Shown here: positions 14,241 through 17,360 of the stretch, in pieces
How the letters are laid out: each line of letters starts with the position of its first letter
Numbering within the stretch: position 1 is the stretch's first letter
Origin: Mucidula mucida
Lineage: Eukaryota; Basidiomycota; Agaricomycetes; Agaricales; Physalacriaceae
Assembly: GCA_015501055.1 (NCBI GenBank)
Contig: JADNYV010000721.1
Coordinates: forward strand, 1-17,360
Length of the DNA stretch: 17,360 bases
Direction: 5' to 3'
Position numbers and translations under genes: made by a program
Notes under the pieces: generated by a model
The model's database searches: none
What the model was told of the DNA's origin: nothing
What the model saw: only the letters and a program-made list of their open reading frames with translations

Positions 14241-16058
14241 CGCGCCGGTAGGAGCTCACGAGGTGGCTCCATAGTGCGGACGCGGTAGGAGGGGAACTGT
14301 TTCTGAAAGTCAGAGAACAGTAAGCGGGACAACATGTCTGCCATCACGTTGTCAACCCCGCGGATGTGCCGCACACGAACATCAATGCCGGTGCGCAGGA
14401 CAATATCAGCAATGGCAAGCAGAACAGCATTGTGACTTGACTGTGAAGCAGCCAAAGTGTTAAACACTGAGACGGAGTCCAGACTGTCAGAATGGATTAA
14501 CAGCCTGCGAGGCGGAGAGGGATGAGAGGCAGCATCATGAACAGCGCAAAGAATAGCTACAAGCTCCCTAAAGAAGGTGTCAACTCCGGTGATGGTTCGG
14601 AGTTGATAGCTAAAGCCATTCCCAGCATAGACGAAAGCGAGGCCCAGATTACTCGCATCTGTCCAATAGACCATATCAGCCTCAGAGTCATCCCACGCCT
14701 GCGCATTCACAAAGCGCACTCCGATGCAGTGTTGTAATGCATTGACAAACCAAGTGAGATCTGCTCTAACCTCAACGTTCAATGGAATGCCTTTGTACTG
14801 CAGTGTTTTACCGCTCATCTTGCGGTAGAGCTCTGTAAGTGCTGGCCGTGCCCAAGGCAGCACATTAAGAGCCCAGTTGAGATACCCACCCAAGGACTGC
14901 CACTCCTTGAGTACAGGCTTTTGCTGGGACAAGAACGACTGAATGGTGGTGATCATGTCCGCAATGGAGTCTGGTGAGAGAGAGATAGACCCGTGAACAG
15001 TGTCTAACCAGAAACCAATGATTTTAGCTGAGGACCGTGTTCCTGCTTCTTATCTTCGTATGGGATGCCCAAAGAGTCCCACAGAAGGAGAAGCTGGACT
15101 TGACGTCGGGGACGTCGCTGTCCATGAAAGAGCACCAGATTGTGATTGGTGTCCCAGCCATAGAAGTCATCCATGTAGTCGTGCAGATCTGGTATATCTA
15201 GCTCCCAAGCAACCCAGTTAACCAGGCCAGAGAACGAACACCAGCAGTATGGTGATGCACGACTGCCAAAGATGAGACGGCGCACAATGTGATAGCGGCC
15301 GTCGACAATGACAACTTGTTGTAGCTGCCAAATGGGATGAACGGGGAGATTGAGGAACGCTTTAGAGATGTCGCTCTTGAAAAGCAGGATCTCCTCGTGA
15401 GGATGAGCTTGTAGGACGTCATGCAGTACCTGCCCAAAGGAGTGCATATCGTCGTACTTGACTTTGGCATCGCTCTGGCAATGCCGTCATTGAGACCATT
15501 GCCTGTATGGTCCATGACGACGCGTGGTTTACCCTTCTGCCAGACCACAAACATGGGTGACAGGCGCATTCCAGGCAAGAGCTTAAAGCCTTCTGGAAGC
15601 GCAGGGGACCAGCGGCCAGCAGCAACTTCTTGATCTCGCTGTTTGCGCAGCTCAACAAGATCGCACTCCTCAGTAGAGTAGTTGTCTCTAATCTTGTCTC
15701 TGAGGTGCGCTTCCCACTGACCATCGTGTAAAGGCCAGAACCCTTCACGGAGTGAGCGGATGATAGAGCTCACAAAGGGCTGATTGGGATGTTTGGCAAG
15801 AAGCCGCTCAAAGCGGTCAATGTCGATAGGTGTGCTGACCTTGATGTAGTCAGCTACTGCAGCAAGAGACTGCTGGATGGAGGAGTCGTTGAGAATTTGC
15901 TGAGGAGGTAAAGGAAGCGGAGGAGCAGTGTAAGTGGAAGAGATGCTCGAAGGCGTTTTAGATTCTGATAGTACATTGGTAGTAAATACATAACCACGCT
16001 TAAAGCGTGGTGGTGGTGGTACAGCGTCTGATTCACGCTTCAACGACTTAGGCTTCAT
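14222..16058 (-). pseudogene. Reverse transcriptase-RNase H, copy 3 (two frameshifts)
   Basis: This covers the full length of the RT-RNase H gene but is five nt shorter than copy 2. One base is missing at 15471/15472 (CATCGCTC against CATCAGCTC), just before motif A. One T is missing from the run at 15022-15025, after the polymerase domain. An in-frame 3-nt loss near 15056 removes one Glu. The frame is therefore in three parts: N-terminal segment to about 15473, polymerase core 15471 to 15022 (with YMDD followed by Phe rather than Tyr), and the connection/RNase H region to 14222. RNase H residues are all present. Both breaks are single-base run or doublet losses, so sequencing error is possible. 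Confidence 0.88.
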
Positions 16059-17355
16059 CAGCGCCGCCTGAACTCGCTCCTGAACGAGCGACTGCTCGTT
16101 TGGCTTCGAGGAGGATGAGGCAGGCTGGTTGGCTCTTGGCTGTGTGCTTTCCTCCGCACTCACTGCAAGAACCATGAAGACGGCCTGCGGAGCACGGAGA
16201 TGAGCATTTACCCAGATTCCAATTCTGGCAAACAACGCGACGACGCGTCGCAGACTGTGAGCTGCCAGAGTCAGAGGACCGCTTGCGAGGATTTGCTCCC
16301 TCAGAGGTGCGCAACATCTCAGAGAGAAGAGGAAGCTGGAGCGCAGTGCGATCATCGAGATGGAAAGGAGAGTTAGCATAGCGAATGCGAGTCTCCTTAT
16401 CACAGCGAATAGGGAACGCTGGATTCGAGGGTGTAGCGCGAAACAGCTCAATGATGAGCGCGCGGTAACCCCGGAGTTCGTCCTTGCGGTGAGGGTAGAT
16501 GAGCCCAACACCGGTGGCATACGCATCGAAGACGCGTGTCCACTCGGACTCTTGGGTGAGGGTGCGGCGAGCAGTGGACTGGTCCTTGCGCATGATGACG
16601 TAGCCACCGGCAAAGTCCTTGGTGTCCTCCTGCTGATTTGTGCCAGAGTGAATGGAAGCAAAGAGCTTCTCAAAATCCACATACTGCTCCAGCACAATGG
16701 AGCGCCAGAAGGAGCGCGCAAATGGATCATGGAGTGACTGCATCTGACACGCATTGATGATAGCGTCGATGTCCTTCTCAGTAGTGAGGAGACGTCGAAT
16801 GCGCTGAGTCTCCTCGATATGAGGAGTGAGGTTGGAGGGAGCTGCAAGCTGCGCAAGATGCGGAGCTGCAGCGAGGACTGAAGCAGAGATGCCGGACGGA
16901 GTAGACTCTGCTCCAAGGAGCCTAGAGAGCAACGAAGCTGATAACGGACCAGCCACGGGTCCGGCGGCTGAAGCGGGCTGCGCGGCAGGCGCTGTAGCAG
17001 CAGCAGCATCGAGCTGCGCCGCGAACGCGGCCCAAGCGGCCGCTTCAACGGCACGTCTTCGCGCCTCTTCATCCAGCTCTCGTTGGAATGTAGCATCGCG
17101 CTCAGGAGTCCTATCGTGCTCGGGAGCCTTGTCCGGCTTCTTGCGCTGTTCAATGATTTGGGCGACTTGTTCGATATAGTCGTCCATTTCGCCAGCAGAC
17201 GCGCCGGTTTTGCGGGCAAGCTGCAAGAACTCGCCTTGGGATTTGATAGACCCATCCGCAAACCGCTTGACAAGGTCCTGAAGCTGCTCAGCGCGCAAGC
17301 GAATCGCTTCGCGCTCGTCTGGATCCTGATCATAGGGCGAATGGGGGCGAGGAGT
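16048..17355 (-). CDS. Gag-like nucleocapsid protein, copy 3 (nearly complete)
   Basis: This is the best Gag in the window: open from about residue 17 of the expected 450 to TAA at 16048. The N-terminal half is Ala/Arg/Glu-rich (AEQLQDLVKRFADGSI, RELDEEARRRAVE), probably helical. The middle holds a conserved block (DIDAIINACQMQ, FARSFWRSIVLEQYVDFEKL). Near residues 391-419 lies a Cys/His cluster C-x7-C-x3-C-x5-H-x2-C-x2-C-x3-H, presumably for RNA binding. The natural start lies just outside the window; the first bases also differ by one inserted A near 17355 from the copy at 11734, which may be an edge effect. The Gag stop overlaps the RT start (ATGAAGCCTAA). Assignment as Gag rests on position and zinc motif. 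Confidence 0.8.
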   Translation of the reverse strand, partial: TPRPHSPYDQDPDEREAIRLRAEQLQDLVKRFADGSIKSQGEFLQLARKTGASAGEMDDYIEQVAQIIEQRKKPDKAPEHDRTPERDATFQRELDEEARRRAVEAAAWAAFAAQLDAAAATAPAAQPASAAGPVAGPLSASLLSRLLGAESTPSGISASVLAAAPHLAQLAAPSNLTPHIEETQRIRRLLTTEKDIDAIINACQMQSLHDPFARSFWRSIVLEQYVDFEKLFASIHSGTNQQEDTKDFAGGYVIMRKDQSTARRTLTQESEWTRVFDAYATGVGLIYPHRKDELRGYRALIIELFRATPSNPAFPIRCDKETRIRYANSPFHLDDRTALQLPLLSEMLRTSEGANPRKRSSDSGSSQSATRRRVVCQNWNLGKCSSPCSAGRLHGSCSECGGKHTAKSQPACLILLEAKRAVARSGASSGGADEA

Positions 17356-17360
17356 GTGAA

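Larger units (their letters stand above)
11078..17360 (-). mobile_element. Tandem YR retrotransposon units (copy 3 plus Gag-fragment unit)
   Basis: On the minus strand, copy 3 (17360 down to B1 at 13072) is joined head-to-tail through one A repeat to a second unit consisting of leader and truncated Gag. The unit order ORFs-B1-A-leader-Gag is what results from insertion of a circular copy beside an existing one, or from recombination between A repeats. Copy 3 has an intact recombinase, an RT with two 1-nt losses and a nearly complete Gag, and is cut by the window edge. Confidence 0.8.

Overview
The window looks like a repeat cluster from a fungal genome, probably a basidiomycete. That host call is inference: it rests on a tyrosine-recombinase (YR) retrotransposon combined with a chromodomain-type Ty3/gypsy element. 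I found no cellular gene, tRNA, rRNA or CRISPR array. Almost every base belongs to one of two retrotransposon families; the only candidate non-element DNA is 42 AT-rich bases at 2807-2848.

Family 1 is a DIRS/Ngaro-type YR retrotransposon, mostly read on the minus strand. It encodes a Gag-like protein of about 450 aa with a Cys/His zinc motif, a 613 aa reverse transcriptase-RNase H (YMDD centre) and a 334 aa tyrosine recombinase (R170, K209, H279, R282, W305, Y313). Its noncoding repeats fit the split direct-repeat plan A1-ORFs-B1-A2-B2, with A about 808 bp and B about 82 bp. The ORFs overlap (Gag/RT by 11 nt, RT/YR by 19 nt), which suggests coupled re-initiation. No methyltransferase domain is visible, which favours Ngaro/PAT-like over classical DIRS.

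Layout from left to right: (a) 1-2806, plus strand, the 3' part of copy 1 (RT/RNase H tail, YR, B1, A2, B2), full of small deletions up to about 2.1 kb; (b) 2807-2848, AT-rich flank; (c) 2849-5052, minus strand, the 3' end of a chromodomain Ty3/gypsy element (truncated integrase, polypurine tract, 912 bp LTR with TATA box); (d) 5053-11077, minus strand, copy 2, with all terminal repeats, intact RT/RNase H and YR, but a Gag that has lost its leader and N-terminus and carries a stop codon; (e) 11078-12263, minus strand, a Gag 5' fragment with its leader; (f) 12264-13071, an A repeat shared head-to-tail between that fragment and the next element; (g) 13072-17360, minus strand, copy 3 (intact YR, RT broken by two 1-nt deletions, nearly complete Gag cut by the window edge).

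The family appears recently active: copies are almost identical at the nucleotide level and their differences are mainly transitions, often at CpG. Copies 1 and 2 converge with their 3' ends on the gypsy remnant, forming inverted arms of about 2.8 kb around a 2.25 kb spacer. Nested and tandem junctions, a 16 bp micro-inversion and a truncated B2 show later rearrangement. No copy in the window is complete in all ORFs, but between them they supply every part.
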